64,000 bases of DNA. Source: Erodium maritimum. Taxonomy: Eukaryota; Streptophyta; Magnoliopsida; Geraniales; Geraniaceae. Every line of letters starts with the position of its first letter. Positions within the stretch are counted from its first letter, which is position 1. Of the stretch, positions 11,281 to 23,006 are shown piece by piece. The stretch lies in NCBI GenBank assembly GCA_963921825.1, contig OY997596.1:6453001-6517000 (forward strand), read 5' to 3'. The notes under the pieces were generated by a model. It was given only the letters and a program-made list of their open reading frames with translations, was not told the DNA's origin and searched no databases. Position numbers and translations under genes: made by a program.

Positions 11281-11573
11281 GGACAAGGTTTTTCTTTTGG
11301 CTTAAAAGCTCTATCCCGATTTCTGGAACGAGACGTGAGTCGTAGTTGATAAACCACAATCGATGATGGTTTGTTTTTATGTCTTTTACACCGCCTTGAT
11401 TTTCGTTTCTTCATTTCTCATCTACACGTCTTATTGCCATTTACTTCTACATGTTAACTGCTTGAACCATTTTTTATTTTCAAAAGAGTGTATTTATTGA
11501 CGTTTTGCCTTACTGTTTTTATAGATCTCGTTATCCATTGGCCTTATTTCTCCTTAATGTCCGACCGGTTATT
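11281..11573. other. Unassigned sequence, left of retroposon F
   Basis: AT-rich target sequence that continues at 13619-13890 on the other side of retroposon F. The right part ends TTTGTTTATCAAAAATATAT, so this may be an older, eroded member of the same retroposon family. No coding region recognised. Confidence 0.3.
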
Positions 11574-11590
11574 TACTAGTTAATTTATAT

Positions 11591-13601
11591 ATTTTTTTGA
11601 TCGACAAAGCAAATTTAAATTAAAACCGTTCTTTGGAAAGAAGAACAGAGTTTTGAAACACAAACACACGAGCAATCCACAATGGATCCTCAACCAACAA
11701 TCTCTACAACCAGAGAAAACAACAACAACCTAAGGACGGTCCACTCGGGGAACCTCAAGACCAACAACACAAGGACGGACCACTCAGGGAACCTCAAAAC
11801 ACCAAACCACAAAGGAGCGCCTAACCAGGGACTTACAAGGATAAAACAGCAGGTAAAGGATAAAACCAACAAGGAAAGCCACTATGGGCAACAAGAACTA
11901 GAAGACCAAGTATCCCGAAACATCCGGGCAAGACAGCAGCCACCACCAAGAATTGGCCACTAAGGAGAGCTGGCACACAGGAAGCTCTGCAAACCTAATC
12001 AACGTTGAACCAAACTCCCTGTATCATTAGTAACTCTCTATCCTAGCGAGAAAGAGAGAACTTAAAACGCCGGTGGCCAGGACCACAATCGACAGATACA
12101 GATTCTCAGTGAAGAATCACTGAGAAACACCACTCTCAACTGATAAAACGAATGGCTTCAGACCAAGGAACAACCTTAAGGACTCACCGGCGGCCAACAC
12201 CTATAACCAATGAGCTCGATCACCAAACAGCGGATCGAGAAGAAGCGAAGCCATTCGAATCAATTGAAAGGAAATGGTGGGAGAGGAATTACCAAACAAA
12301 GATCAGCAAGCAGCGAGGCATGTGTCGAAAAGATGAAGTCCCAGAAGCAGCTAGAGAAGTTCAGCGACGATCCACATCCGCTAGACTTGTAGAAACACGT
12401 CCCACGACCTGAGCTAGAACTAGTCACCTCCAGAGACAAGAGAGAGGGTCCACCGTCGAAACAACAATGCCGAAACTGAAGAGTCTGGGCAGGCGACGAA
12501 GCTCGAACTCAGCCCACCGAAACCTAAAATCGATATACACCGAAAAGAGGCCCAAAAAGGCGGAGGATCGATATTTCTACCGAGAACGAGCTCCGAACTC
12601 TAAACTGGCAGCAGCTAGTCGAGTAAGCCTCCAAAACCAGTAAAAGAGCAGCAGCGAAGCCCAGGTCCAGACCTGGCCCAGGTCCAGACCCAGACCCAAG
12701 CCCAGGCCCGTACCTTGGACCGTGACCAGGCCCGAACCCAGGCCCGAACCAAGACCCGAGCCCAAGAAACCCTACCCGACAGCATCATAAACCAGGGCGA
12801 CCTTCGAACTTACAGACCCGCGTCCCAAGGCAGCCACCAAAACCAACAACTTCAGCCAACCCACGCCGAGCATTCCACCGGAACTCAACTCCGGCCGGGA
12901 AGAGAACGACGGCTACTCACAGTGCAGATCAGACGAAGCCGGAGATCAGAACTGCCAACAAACTGAAACCAAGGGGGAGACGCGACTGAGCCTGGGCCGG
13001 AACTCCGGTAACAACCCACGGAAGGCTGCCACGGCGCCACCGTCGGCCAGAAGAACTACGGAGTCACGAGCGCTTCGAAGGAAAGCAAGGCAGGGCCTTT
13101 TCCGAACAGATCTGCACTACCGAGCAAGAATCCCAGGCTCCTCAAGCACCACTTCGACGAACTGAACTTGCCCTTCTTCAGCGAGCTAAGAAGAAACCCA
13201 GCCGCGCCCAGAGGAACGGGACACCGGCCGGCGAGCCACCAATGCCCGAGACAAAGCAATCCAGCTGTAGATCTACCCCCATCCCCATCAAAACGAAGGA
13301 GAAAAGTGTGCCACTACCAGATCTACACTAGGACGATGCCAGCGAGCACGAGGACGACTCCGACGAGCACGAGGACGACTCCGGCGAGCTTGAGGAGGAA
13401 AGGCCGGGACTAAGGTGAGGAGGGAGCGAGTGGGAAGAGGAGAGGGGAGGTGAAGGAAGAAAGGGGGCGAAGGGGGAAGCCTCCACCGGTGACTGGCTTG
13501 GCCTGAAGCCGTCGCCGTCGCCGGTGGGGGACTGGGAGGAGCGGCGGCTGTGAGGCTTTTTAGGGTTTTGGAAAAACAGACGAGAGAAAAAGTTTTTTCT
13601 G
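11591..13601 (-). mobile_element. Retroposon F with perfect 17-bp target duplication
   Basis: TACTAGTTAATTTATAT occurs exactly at 11574-11590 and 13602-13618. On the minus strand the 2-kb element starts with a C/T-rich leader containing AAACCCTAAAAAGCCTCACA and CCACCGGCGACGG. It ends TTTGCTTTGTCGATCAAAAAAA. A block near 12660-12770 is made of degenerate CCCAGGCCCGAACC-type repeats. Only scattered 60-130 codon frames exist and no RT or endonuclease motif is visible, so the copy is non-autonomous. Confidence 0.85.
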
Positions 13602-13618
13602 TACTAGTTAATTTATAT

Positions 13619-14193
13619 TGCTTGAACGATTGTGTATGGAAGCACATAAAAGAGGGTATGCAAAATCCCGTCTTCATCGGTTCTGTTTTTTCTTTCATGG
13701 TTTTAGCTGGTTGCTTGGGTTACTCTGTCTGATTTAGGAACATTCGGTACCTAACCTTTTGGGCATTTTTGTGTGTCTTTATTTAAGGATATCTTGTTGG
13801 CGGTTCTTACCTTTTTTTTTTCTCCTCCTTGGAGGTATTAGGTTTACTAAACTTTTGTTTATCAAAAATATATATTTAGATATGCAAATGCAGCCTTCTT
13901 TGACATTGTAGCTCAACAACTCACATATAACCGACATTATATCTTAGTAGCTCAGATATAGCCCATAAAACCAGTAGTCTTCCTTGACTTGTAGGATCAT
14001 GTAAAGTGTATAAATGTCCATCAGTTGTAATCTAAAATCATAATATCAATATATAATTTCATTCTTAAGTTTTCAGCATAACTCATAATGCAAGTTTCAT
14101 ACACATTGAAAACCATCTTCTACTACAAATAAAACACATACGATGTTTTTTCTTTTCACACCAAAGGAACTTAAAACATACTTATTTGGTAAA
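13619..14193. other. Right target flank of F and 3' UTR side of the ankyrin gene
   Basis: 13619-13880 continues the unassigned sequence interrupted by F. 13890-14193 lies directly downstream of the ankyrin gene stop codon (14194-14196) and probably holds its 3' UTR. No polyadenylation site can be fixed by eye. Confidence 0.35.
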
Positions 14194-17100
14194 CTATACA
14201 ATCTTATCAACACTATATGCATAGTACTTCGACTTGACGTTACCAACACTATGTGTGTAGTAATTCAACTTCACGTCTTCTTTCTCGTTGGGGAGTTCAA
14301 AAGCAAAACTTGATGGGTTGTACCTCTTTCCCATACCAAGTAACTTGAAATTCTTGTCAAATATACTCGACCCATATGTGGACTCGTAAGTGCTAACAAG
14401 AAGGGGACATATTGAGTACAGGTAATAAACCGCTGGAAGAAAAAAGGGAACGATTATAGGTGAAATAAACCACACTCGACCACGAAGCATAATAATCAAC
14501 GCTATGCAAAACGTAAGCATCATCGTCGCTATAGATACGAAAAGGGTAAAAAACCCCATCATTATTTTCCGAGGCAAGGCGTAGAGAAAGTCTTCTTCGG
14601 AGTGACGCGATGTGAGGATTCCTAAGAATATGAGTAGTGAAGCAGCGGAAGAAAAAAGGGAAATTGCGTCACATACGATAAGAAATTGGAAGCGTGCATC
14701 GTTTACGAACAATGGGTAACCTGTTGTTTGATCGTTACCGCCCGGGAATGTGAAGGCCACGGCAAACATAACGGTAACGATGAGAGCGCAAACAGTGGTG
14801 GCCGATTGGGCCGTGTCCTTCATGGCTTTCTCTCCAGCGTCTACCAATACTCCATGCCTTTGGGTGAATAATGCACGAGGCGTGAGTTTATCTTTGTTCA
14901 TATCTCCTCTGTACCGAGCTTTCGCTACATTCCTCACCTCCTATAAATGATTGAATGCATAGAAGAATGATTAGTTACACCCAACTACGCTTAATTATAT
15001 AACTTTTTTTTATCTAACTATACTTAACAATAAAGTTCATCTAGGTGGCACCTTAACTTTTCAAAATTTATATGTACGGTACCAGAAATTTCACATCACT
15101 ACCCTGCCTTTTGTAATAAAGTGAAACTTTTGGAAAGTTAAAAGTACCATCCAGACAATTTTTTTTAATTAGATATAGGTAGGTAAAAATGAATAAAGTT
15201 AATTATAAGTAGGAATAATTAACCCTTAAAAGAATGCATATACGTGGAGCTAGGATGTAGGTGCAAATCAAACTTGTGGTGCAAATCAAGAACATTTGGA
15301 ATTGTTAAGACATGTAATACATTATGTTGAAACTAATAGTGTAATTTGTAGGAAATTATAAGACATGTACATTGTGTTAAATTGGAACGTGTGTCATTAT
15401 TTTCAACATAACTTGTTAGAGGCTCCAACAACTCTTCGAATCACTTTCCAAGTAATTGTGCATTATTTTAGAAGGTTTGTGGCTTATAGATGAGGGAAAT
15501 ATTACTCAACTACCTATCCCTATATTTAAAAAATGTTTTGACAAAACCCTTATTTGTTGTCGTCTCATTGTACTGTAATTCGGTCGATTGTAAGGTGAGG
15601 GTTGTCCAAAATACTCATATGACGAAATATTAAGGGTATTTTGGTCATTTCATATTAAACAATGAACTAAACTAAGGTTATGAAAAACATATTAAGTTTA
15701 AGGATAGGATAATTCGTGGTCTACCCTTCTCTCTCTAGCTTTTTTTTCTCTGCCTTCTCTCTAGTTCTTCTCCTACCTCGGTCTTGCCCTTTCCTCCGCC
15801 GGTGGCCCTCGAGTCCTTCCGACCGAGGCGCCACCGGCGGTGGCCTCTCTCTTCCTCCTTCCTTCGTCGTTACTCGTCTTTCCCTTTCGTTTCCCCTTCA
15901 CTCCGACCCAGATCTACACGTTTCTCCCTCAGATCTACAGGCCCGGACCTCCTCACCCTTGTCGCCCCGCCGTCCGTGACTGGTGGTCGTTGTTTCGGGT
16001 GTTGGCCCGCTTCGTTTCGGCGGCAAGGTACGGATCTCTCACTGGAAACGGTGATGTCCATCATCGAGGTTCTGGGTTCCTTCAGATCTAGGGTTTTCGT
16101 CTCTGGATCTGAGGTTGCTCTCTCCTCGGCACCACTGGGTGCTCTTCTTCTCACCTGGGTCACCAGGGTCCTTTTCAGGTGCCTCGTCTTCGCACCTTTC
16201 AACCCCTTCTCCTCCTTCTGTGCTTCTCTGGGGTGTGGCTCAGATCTACAGGTGGGAGCTCCTTCCTCACCTTTCTGGGTTGAAGTGGAGCGTAGATCTG
16301 AGCCATTTCGTTGTCCTTCTCCTGTTTCTCTTGGTTCCTCTTAACCTCCTTGGCCTTCTTCAGTCTCCGACTGTTTCCTCGGTGTGGGGACTTGCCGATG
16401 TGTTTCCGGTGAGTGTTTTGGTCTTTTGACCTGGTTTCGGAGTCCTGTGGGTTGGTTTTGGCGTTTTTGGATTGAGGGTTTACAGATCTCAGGTCGGGCT
16501 CTTCCTCGGCTTGTGACCCGCGTGCGTTCTCTGTTCCGGCCACTATGGTGGTGTCGCTTCTCCCTTTGTGGCCGTCGTCTTTGGTGCTGGCCAGCGGCGG
16601 GAGTGGATCTGTTCTGTTCGGAGGCGACGGAGTTGGGTTCTACATTTGGGGTCGACAAGGGCAGACTCAGGACAACTTCTTTGGAGGGCTTTGGGAGTAC
16701 TCTTCACTGCTTGCGTTTGAAGGCTTTGGTAAGGACTTTGGGAGCTTTCGGGTATTGTTGTTCTTCTGTTTTCTTTGTTTTTTCTTTAGGTTTACTTGTC
16801 TTTAGTTTGCTTCAAGGGTGTTAAATCTACTTAGGAGAGAGTCCTACCCCTGCGTGGGTTCTGGTTGTGCTTTCAGTTAACTTTCTGGGTTTTAAGACCT
16901 TTGTTCACCCATTTTTCTGGGTTGTAAGTTAAGAGGTACTAGTTTGTATTCTCAAGTTGTAATGGAGGGAGCTTCCCTTGGGTCTGTTTTCGGTTTGAAA
17001 ACTTTCCTCATCAATAAAACCTTTGCTGATCAAAAAAAAAGAATGAGAAAAGTGCATATTTATAAACAACTGGGGTAATATCATTCATATATTATATCAT

Positions 17101-20100
17101 CGTTAATGAATTACCTTAAACCATTGAAGTTCTCTTTGCATTTGTAAGGCTGGACCTCCGTCTCGATCAGGTACGGATGTCTTGGGCAACATTGCCACAA
17201 CGTGCAATATGTTGTTCCCAGATGAATCTGACCCCGATAGAAGTGAATCCTTAGCTTCGATGGACTCGTCGTATATGAGGTTGAAAACTTTGGCTTGACG
17301 ATTCTCAACTGCACGCCAAAACATGCTTTTCCCATCCTTGTCTCTGGCCCTAATGAGGTCCGGATTGGCATTAACCATCTTACTTATGAACTTAATGTCT
17401 CCGTGTTTTGAAGCTTCTATCATGGCTTCATGAACAGATCCTTCCAACTTCTCGGCATCAAAATTTTCCACCTCCGTGCAAACTAGACGGAGGAAATCAA
17501 TGGCTTGGTGGTGGACTGATTCCTCCTTATCATCAGACGCTTTAGCTCCATCTAAAGAGAGAAATATGTTAATTGAAAAAAATTAGGGTTATTATCATAC
17601 GAGTACCTTAAAAATACTTGGTTTTCATCCGAGTACCCTAAAAATACTTTGCGACAGATAAGTACCCAAATGTAACATTGTGTTTCAAATTAGTACCCGT
17701 TGTTAGATTCTGTCTATTTTCCATCCAAACACTTAAAAAGTCCAAAATACCCCTCACTAACAGTCAAATTTTCAAACCCATGCTATTGAATTTCAAAAAT
17801 CATTTCCATTTATTTATTTTGAAACACAATGTATCGGATGGTATATATACACATTAGTAAATCATAATGTGGAGAGTATAGTATCAAATTGAAAGGTAAA
17901 AAGAAGAGAGAGGGAAAACCATGAAGCAGGCGTAGGCAATTCATGATGCAAGAAGCAAAAGTTGACTTGTTGCGCCCAATACCACTTGGGGAGGCCGAAA
18001 GAGTTTTAGCCAATGCATGTATTGGATATATCCCATCCTCGTCCCACATATGAAGCGTCTCCGGGAATTTCTTCACAATATCCAATGCAACGTCTAGTCC
18101 ATTTACATATTTTCAAAAATTGTATGTCAGATTTTTTTATTATTATCAATAATAACAAAGGATAATTCCAACTCAGTACCTTAAATCTTTTATATTTCAT
18201 TTAGAGTACCTTAATTTTTTTTTGTCACTTCAGTACCCTAAACTTTCATTAATTCATTTAGAGTACCCTAAATCTTTTTTTTGTGTCACTTCGGTATCCT
18301 AAACTTTCATTAATTTCATTTTAGTACCTACCGTTAACTTTACATATGATTTTTCATCCAAAACAGGTAAGATGATCATGCTATCCCTCACCAACAACCA
18401 AAATTATGGTAAAGTTAACGGTGGGTACTACAGTGAAATTAATTAAAGTTTAGGGTACTAAAATGGAATTAATAAAAGTTTAGGGTACTGAAGTGACACA
18501 AAAAAGATTTAGGGTACTCTAAATGAAATATGAAATATTTAGCGTACTGAGATGACACAAAAAAGATTTAGGGTAATCTAAATAAAATATGAAAGATGTA
18601 GGGTACTGATGTGGAATTAACCCTAATAACATTAACTAATTCGAGATTAATGCGATAGAAGTTTAATAACAAAGCTGCTATAATTGATATTAGTGATAAT
18701 CACAATACGTATCTTGAAGTTTTTATTTTTTACAACTTGTAGTCCTCTTATTTGTTAGTTTTTTTTTGGGGAAACTACATAAACATACTCCCTATTGACC
18801 TTTTATTCCAAAAACATACTTGCATCAAACTTCTTTACCACATATATACCTGAAAGAAGTTTAATACCCCAAATACTATAAGTTTCGGTTACAGAATCCT
18901 TTTAACAATTTTAAAAGACAAAATTACCCATACCTTCTCTAGTGTCTTCTTCCTCCTTGCGTCCTTTTACCATATGACAATCAAGTTTAGGTAAAGCTGG
19001 CTCACAAAGTATTCAATCAGTACAGGGTCTATATCATGAGATTATCTACTTTTATGTTTTGATCGATCCTCTTTTGGATAGCGGAGCCAACCTGTGAGAC
19101 ACGAATAGTCGAACATCTTCCAAACATCTTCGCTCCGGCTCGTCCGGGGTTATGGGTTATGTTGAGATTCCAGATGATGTGGCGGTTAAGACGGTAAATT
19201 TGGGGGTTTAGGGTTTAACCGGGGAGGAAGAAGGAGTGGGTATTATTGGATAGAGTCGTGGGTTGCAGAACATGGGTTTTCTGAGATGGGTTTTGTTGAA
19301 TTGAGGCTGGGATGTGTAGTGAAGGAATAAAGGAAGCTCTCGCAGTCACAGCTTCCATGGCTACTTGATTTATTACTCAACTTACGGATCTACATTGTCT
19401 GTTTTGACTTTAATTACATGTAATGGATAAAATTCAATTTGTGTGGTCTTAATTGAGTCTATCTCATGTGTTCTTCAAAATTGCAGAACAAACAATTCAC
19501 TACATTGGTGTCTAAAAACAGGAATCCATAAAAAAATGCTTGATTACTTTTTAAATCAAGTTTATGACAACATATATCAATGATGTCGTTGTAAATGGTC
19601 ATAAAAGCTTTTACATATGAGAACACCAATTGCATGTCATCTAGATCCAACTTAACGAGTTCATTGAATGGTATATGAATTGGCCTTTACTGTCATGAAA
19701 GTCAGGTCGATTTGAAACTACCCAAGGTACCAAGAAAAAAAAAAGGAGAGGACAAGGGTAATTTGGTATTTCTAAGTTAGTAAAAGGATTCCATAACCGA
19801 AACTTATAGTATTTGGGGTATTAAACTTCATCCGGGTATATATGTGGTAAAGAAGTTTGTTGCGGGTATGTTTTTGGAATAAAAGGTCGTTAGGGAGTAT
19901 GTTTTTGTAGTTTCCCCCTTTTTTTTTAAAAATACCCGTCATTCTTCTTTTTCCTACAACTTGTTTTGAAATGAAGATTTTATCTTACCCTTTTCGATCT
20001 AAAAAATAAAAAGTAAAACACAACGACTCCGAAAAAGAATCATATCCATGAATTTTTTCCTCTTCCTATTGTACTAAGAATAAGAAATTAAAGATATAAA

Positions 20101-21437
20101 AAATAGAATATTTTAACAATAAAATCGTTATTTTAAAACAAATTTATACAAATCTTACATGTTTGTTTAAGAAGATGACTACGAGTTTTGAAAATTAAAT
20201 ATCTGAGGATACTATTTTGCTATCATCTTTATACTTTTTATCAGCACAACAATATTATAAATACGCAACCTTTTCAGAGAATGAAAAAGGAAGCCATCAA
20301 AACCGAAAAGACAAAACCTGATAAGACAAAACCCGAAAACTCTGAATACCAAATATTTTCGATCCAACAGAAAACCAAGTGACTCAACCACGAACCAAAG
20401 AGTTTGATATTAGTTATTACTTACCGAATAGTTTGATGTTAATGCATTGGGTGAGAAGTTGGACGCCGAATGGACCATATTTGGGATTCAATATATTTTC
20501 ATGAGTAACACCGTAGAGGTAGCGAGTCGTGTCCTTGAAGCCTTTCCATGAAGCCACTTGTACCGGAACTCTATGTAGTGATCCAATGTTAGGCAAGTCT
20601 GGATTCTTGTCCACCATGAGCTCAAGTAGCTTCATTATGCCTTTATAATTATGAAGAGCTCCAACACTTAAAGGTGTTAAACCATCCTTGTCTCCTTTCA
20701 AAAAATCACTCGCTTTCATCTGATTGATTAACCGTTTCGCGATCTCTTCTTTCCCGTAGTTTATTGCGTAGTGAAGAGCTGTGCGGTCTTTCGGGAATAA
20801 AGCGATGCCAAGTGTTTCAGGATGAGACTCGATGAACTCTTCCATAGCGTTCCAGTCCCCTCTGTTCGTAGCTCTGACGAATTGATCATAGTCTTGATGG
20901 ACAATTAAACGAATACAAACTAATATTATGTAACTATTTGAAATGTTCATGACAATTAAAATTATATGTAAAATCAGGTGTGGAGATATGAATCAAGTTA
21001 AATTTTATACCTGGTATATAATGGACCTCAGTGTCCTGGTTGACTTTAGTGTCGTGGTTGACTTCAAAACTAGTAACAAAACTAGTATTTGTGTCATCTT
21101 CGTTGTTGACTTGATGGACTTCAGTATCACTGATAGTGTCACTATGATTGACTTCAAAACTCTTAACGAATTGTGTACTTGTCTCAAAACCATCAACGAA
21201 TTGTGTGCTTGTCTCGAAATCATTAACAAAATGTGCATTCTCAACTTTATTTCCTCCATAATTATATGCTATCTTTGGTTCTGGCTCGACCGATCGTTCT
21301 GATTTTGTAAGAAAATCCCAAAAATATTGGCTATTCCACACTTCGGAGTTGCCATCCTCGAAAGCAATATTGGGATCCCCTGAGTGTTGATTCAACACCT
21401 CACTTACCTCCATACCCACCCTGTTACGGGAATGCAT
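14194..21437 (-). CDS. Ankyrin-repeat protein with C-terminal PGG membrane domain (ACD6/ITN1-like), 750 aa
   Basis: Five coding exons join with exact phases (2,253 bp): 21011-21437, 20425-20892, 17920-18093, 17115-17551, 14194-14940. All introns are GT-AG (20893-21010, 18094-20424, 17552-17919, 14941-17114). Residues 1-142 are acidic, with degenerate repeats (FVNDFETSTQ, FVDGFETSTQ, FVKSFEVNH, FVTSFEVNH) at about 70-140. Ankyrin repeats follow at about 143-320 (TALHYAINYGKEEIAKRLI, DGLTPLSVGALHNYKGIMKL) and again at about 380-500. The PGG domain is about 535-690 (EKAMKDTAQSATTVCALIVT, FTFPGG near 568) with four hydrophobic segments. Plants use this family in defence signalling and salt or ABA responses at membranes; the role here is unknown. 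The start is the first in-frame ATG after a likely 5' UTR intron; ATG at 21411-21413 is the alternative. The exact paralogue is not resolved. Confidence 0.88.
14970..15235. mobile_element. Weak foldback element in ankyrin intron 4
   Basis: CTAGGTGGCACCTTAACTTT near 15040 is mirrored by the reverse of AAAGTTAAAAGTACCATCCAG near 15135-15155. Both outer arms carry TAATTATA-type AT-rich sequence. The arms are diverged and no target duplication was found. Confidence 0.35.
15716..17040 (+). mobile_element. Retroposon A inside ankyrin intron 4
   Basis: The element starts with a C/T-rich leader (TCTCTCTCTAGC, then CCGCCGGTGGCC and CCACCGGCGGTGGCC). It ends CATCAATAAAACCTTTGCTG followed by ATCAAAAAAAAA, the family tail. 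Length is about 1.3 kb. Open frames of 80-190 codons exist on both strands with no recognised domain. No target duplication could be found, so the 5' boundary is approximate. It sits in the sense-opposite orientation to the host gene. Confidence 0.65.
18158..18623. mobile_element. Mutator-like foldback MITE in ankyrin intron 3
   Basis: TAATAACA occurs exactly at 18150-18157 and 18624-18631. The element is almost one long palindrome: GGATAATTCCAACTCAGTACC on the left faces the reverse of GGTACTGATGTGGAATTAACC on the right. Both arms repeat GTACCCTAAA and CACTTCAGTACC motifs. An 8-9 bp AT-rich duplication with very long inverted repeats points to a Mutator-type MITE, although 8 bp would also fit hAT. 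Confidence 0.75.
18768..19918. mobile_element. Long-TIR Mutator-like element in ankyrin intron 3
   Basis: About 150-bp inverted repeats begin GGGGAAACTACATAAACATA on the left and, reversed, GGGGAAACTACAAAAACATA on the right. They continue with matches through CCTTTTATTCCAAAAACATA and ATACTATAAGTTTCGGTTA. Both sides are flanked by nine T residues (18759-18767 and 19919-19927), a fitting 9-bp but low-complexity duplication. About 850 bp of interior is not part of the repeats and contains no transposase; it could be captured host sequence. Confidence 0.72.
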
Positions 21438-21681
21438 GTACCTAACTACAATAATATATATAAAGATTAATATGTAACTATTATTTAATCTTAGTCTTAA
21501 TACGTATGTGTTCTTAATTTGGAGGGAGATCTGATTCTAAAAGACAAAATAAAATCTGAAGTACTAAAACTCACAAAAATGTTCGATGAATTATTTAGTC
21601 TACGCCTTTAATATGACACATTTCTCATCTATTTTTGTTCTTAGTTTACACTGTAAAAAAGTTCACACGTGAAATTATTAT

Positions 21682-21895
21682 AGGGATAACTCCAGAAAAT
21701 AATGTTTTTTTTTACTTTCATTTTCACATTCTATTATTCTGACTTATTTTTTCACATCTTAACTGTATGATAACTTATTTTTTACATTTTACTAACGTTA
21801 GTTTTTACAAATTGTGTTAGGATGTAAAAAAATAAGTCAGAATCGTAGAATGTGAAAATGAAAGTCAAGGAAACGTTATTTTCTAGAATTATCCC
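21682..21895. mobile_element. Foldback MITE upstream of the ankyrin coding start
   Basis: AGGGATAACTCCAGAAAATA and the inverted end ...TATTTTCTAGAATTATCCC bound a 214-bp hairpin. The arms match through CTTTCATTTTCACATTCT and TTCTGACTTATTTTTT. ATTATTAT flanks both sides (21674-21681 and 21896-21903), although the right copy lies in an ATT microsatellite. The ends share GGGATAA with the elements at 632 and 18158. It lies in the proposed 5' UTR intron. Confidence 0.72.
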
Positions 21896-22210
21896 ATTAT
21901 TATTATTATTATTATTATTTAGGTACAAACCATTTTAATTATACAAAATACAAACTATTTCAAATCAATCTTGGGTTTTTGGAACAAATATAGTAGATGA
22001 CCAATATCAAAAAAAAAATATGAATGATACATATGAAGAACTTTAATTAGTTATAAGAATCACATAATATGAAACATTTTAGGATATAAAAGGATAAAAG
22101 TAAGAGAAATCGATTTCTATTTGACCAAAATATCTCATTTATTAATTTGGTTTGCATACAAATGAATAAAATTATAAAATACATTTGATACAGAAAGAAA
22201 AATAACCAAC

Positions 22211-22341
22211 CTTGAAATTGCAGAGGGAATTATTATTGTGTATGTAATATCAATTTGTTGGAGCTCGGTACCTTCAATGATCACTTAGAACTCGAACTTA
22301 GGCATAAGAACTAGCATTGCCACACCCATTCTTTATATATA
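22211..22341 (-). promoter_or_regulatory. Predicted TATA box and 5' UTR exon of the ankyrin gene
   Basis: On the minus strand a TATATATAAAG box (22331-22341) lies upstream of a stretch ending CAATTTCAAG|GTTGGT, a good donor at 22211. An acceptor TATTATTGTAG just upstream of the ATG at 21435-21437 would complete a 5' UTR intron of about 760 bp, containing the MITE at 21682-21895. The leader would contain a short upstream frame, ATGCCTAAGTTCGAGTTC then stop. No transcript evidence was available. Confidence 0.4.
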
Positions 22342-22988
22342 ACTGAGGCCAGTTATTATTGGGTGGTAATACATACAGGAGATGAGCTAGCAATGTCAGG
22401 CTATTATTGTTTGTGTATTAACAGTTTGTGAAAGTTGATCATTGTTAATTGCTAATTGTGGTGGTAGTGACAGAGACTCTACTAATTAATTAAAGACCCA
22501 ACAACTTAAGAATCTTTGGTACCTAATAATTATTCCCTTCTAAGTGATTAGTGATAGGAACAAGTACAGGACAAGATTCAATTAGGCTGTAAATCACATC
22601 TATTTAATTTGTCTATTTTCATAGATTGAATGTAATTGTTCTCGGGTTTTTTTTTTCTGATCGTCGAAGTTTCGTTGCATCCACAACTTTTAGGAAGAGG
22701 GAAGAAGAGGAGCTGCAACAAGTACAGACAGAGTACAAAAAACATAATGCAAAATTTCAGATGCAAGTCCCAAAAATGGGGACTGAAGCTTGAAAAGTTT
22801 CACAGATGCAACACTTATATGTCAGGACCCTGACTTCGAGATCGTATTACAAGACCGAAGTACGAGTTACAGTTGAAGGTCCGGTTCCACGACAGTGAGC
22901 CCTTGTTCGTCCCTCTTTCAATCGGCAATGACACGAGCGTGTTTAAAGAGAGCTCTAACCTCAATGAGAGAACTAAATCTGATTTTAA
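22342..22988. other. Promoter-side intergenic sequence, no gene
   Basis: Upstream region of the ankyrin gene. Open frames of 60-80 codons show no recognisable domain. Confidence 0.4.
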
Positions 22989-23006
22989 TTCTCAACGTGT
23001 TTTTTT

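Noticed and set aside
15716..17040. Target duplication for retroposon A
   Set aside because: The right flank GAATGAGAAAAGTGC has no match near the left end, so none is claimed.
14194..21437. Two separate genes (ankyrin fragment and PGG membrane protein)
   Set aside because: All splice phases across the 2.2-kb and 2.3-kb introns agree, and the combined protein has the standard ankyrin-PGG order.
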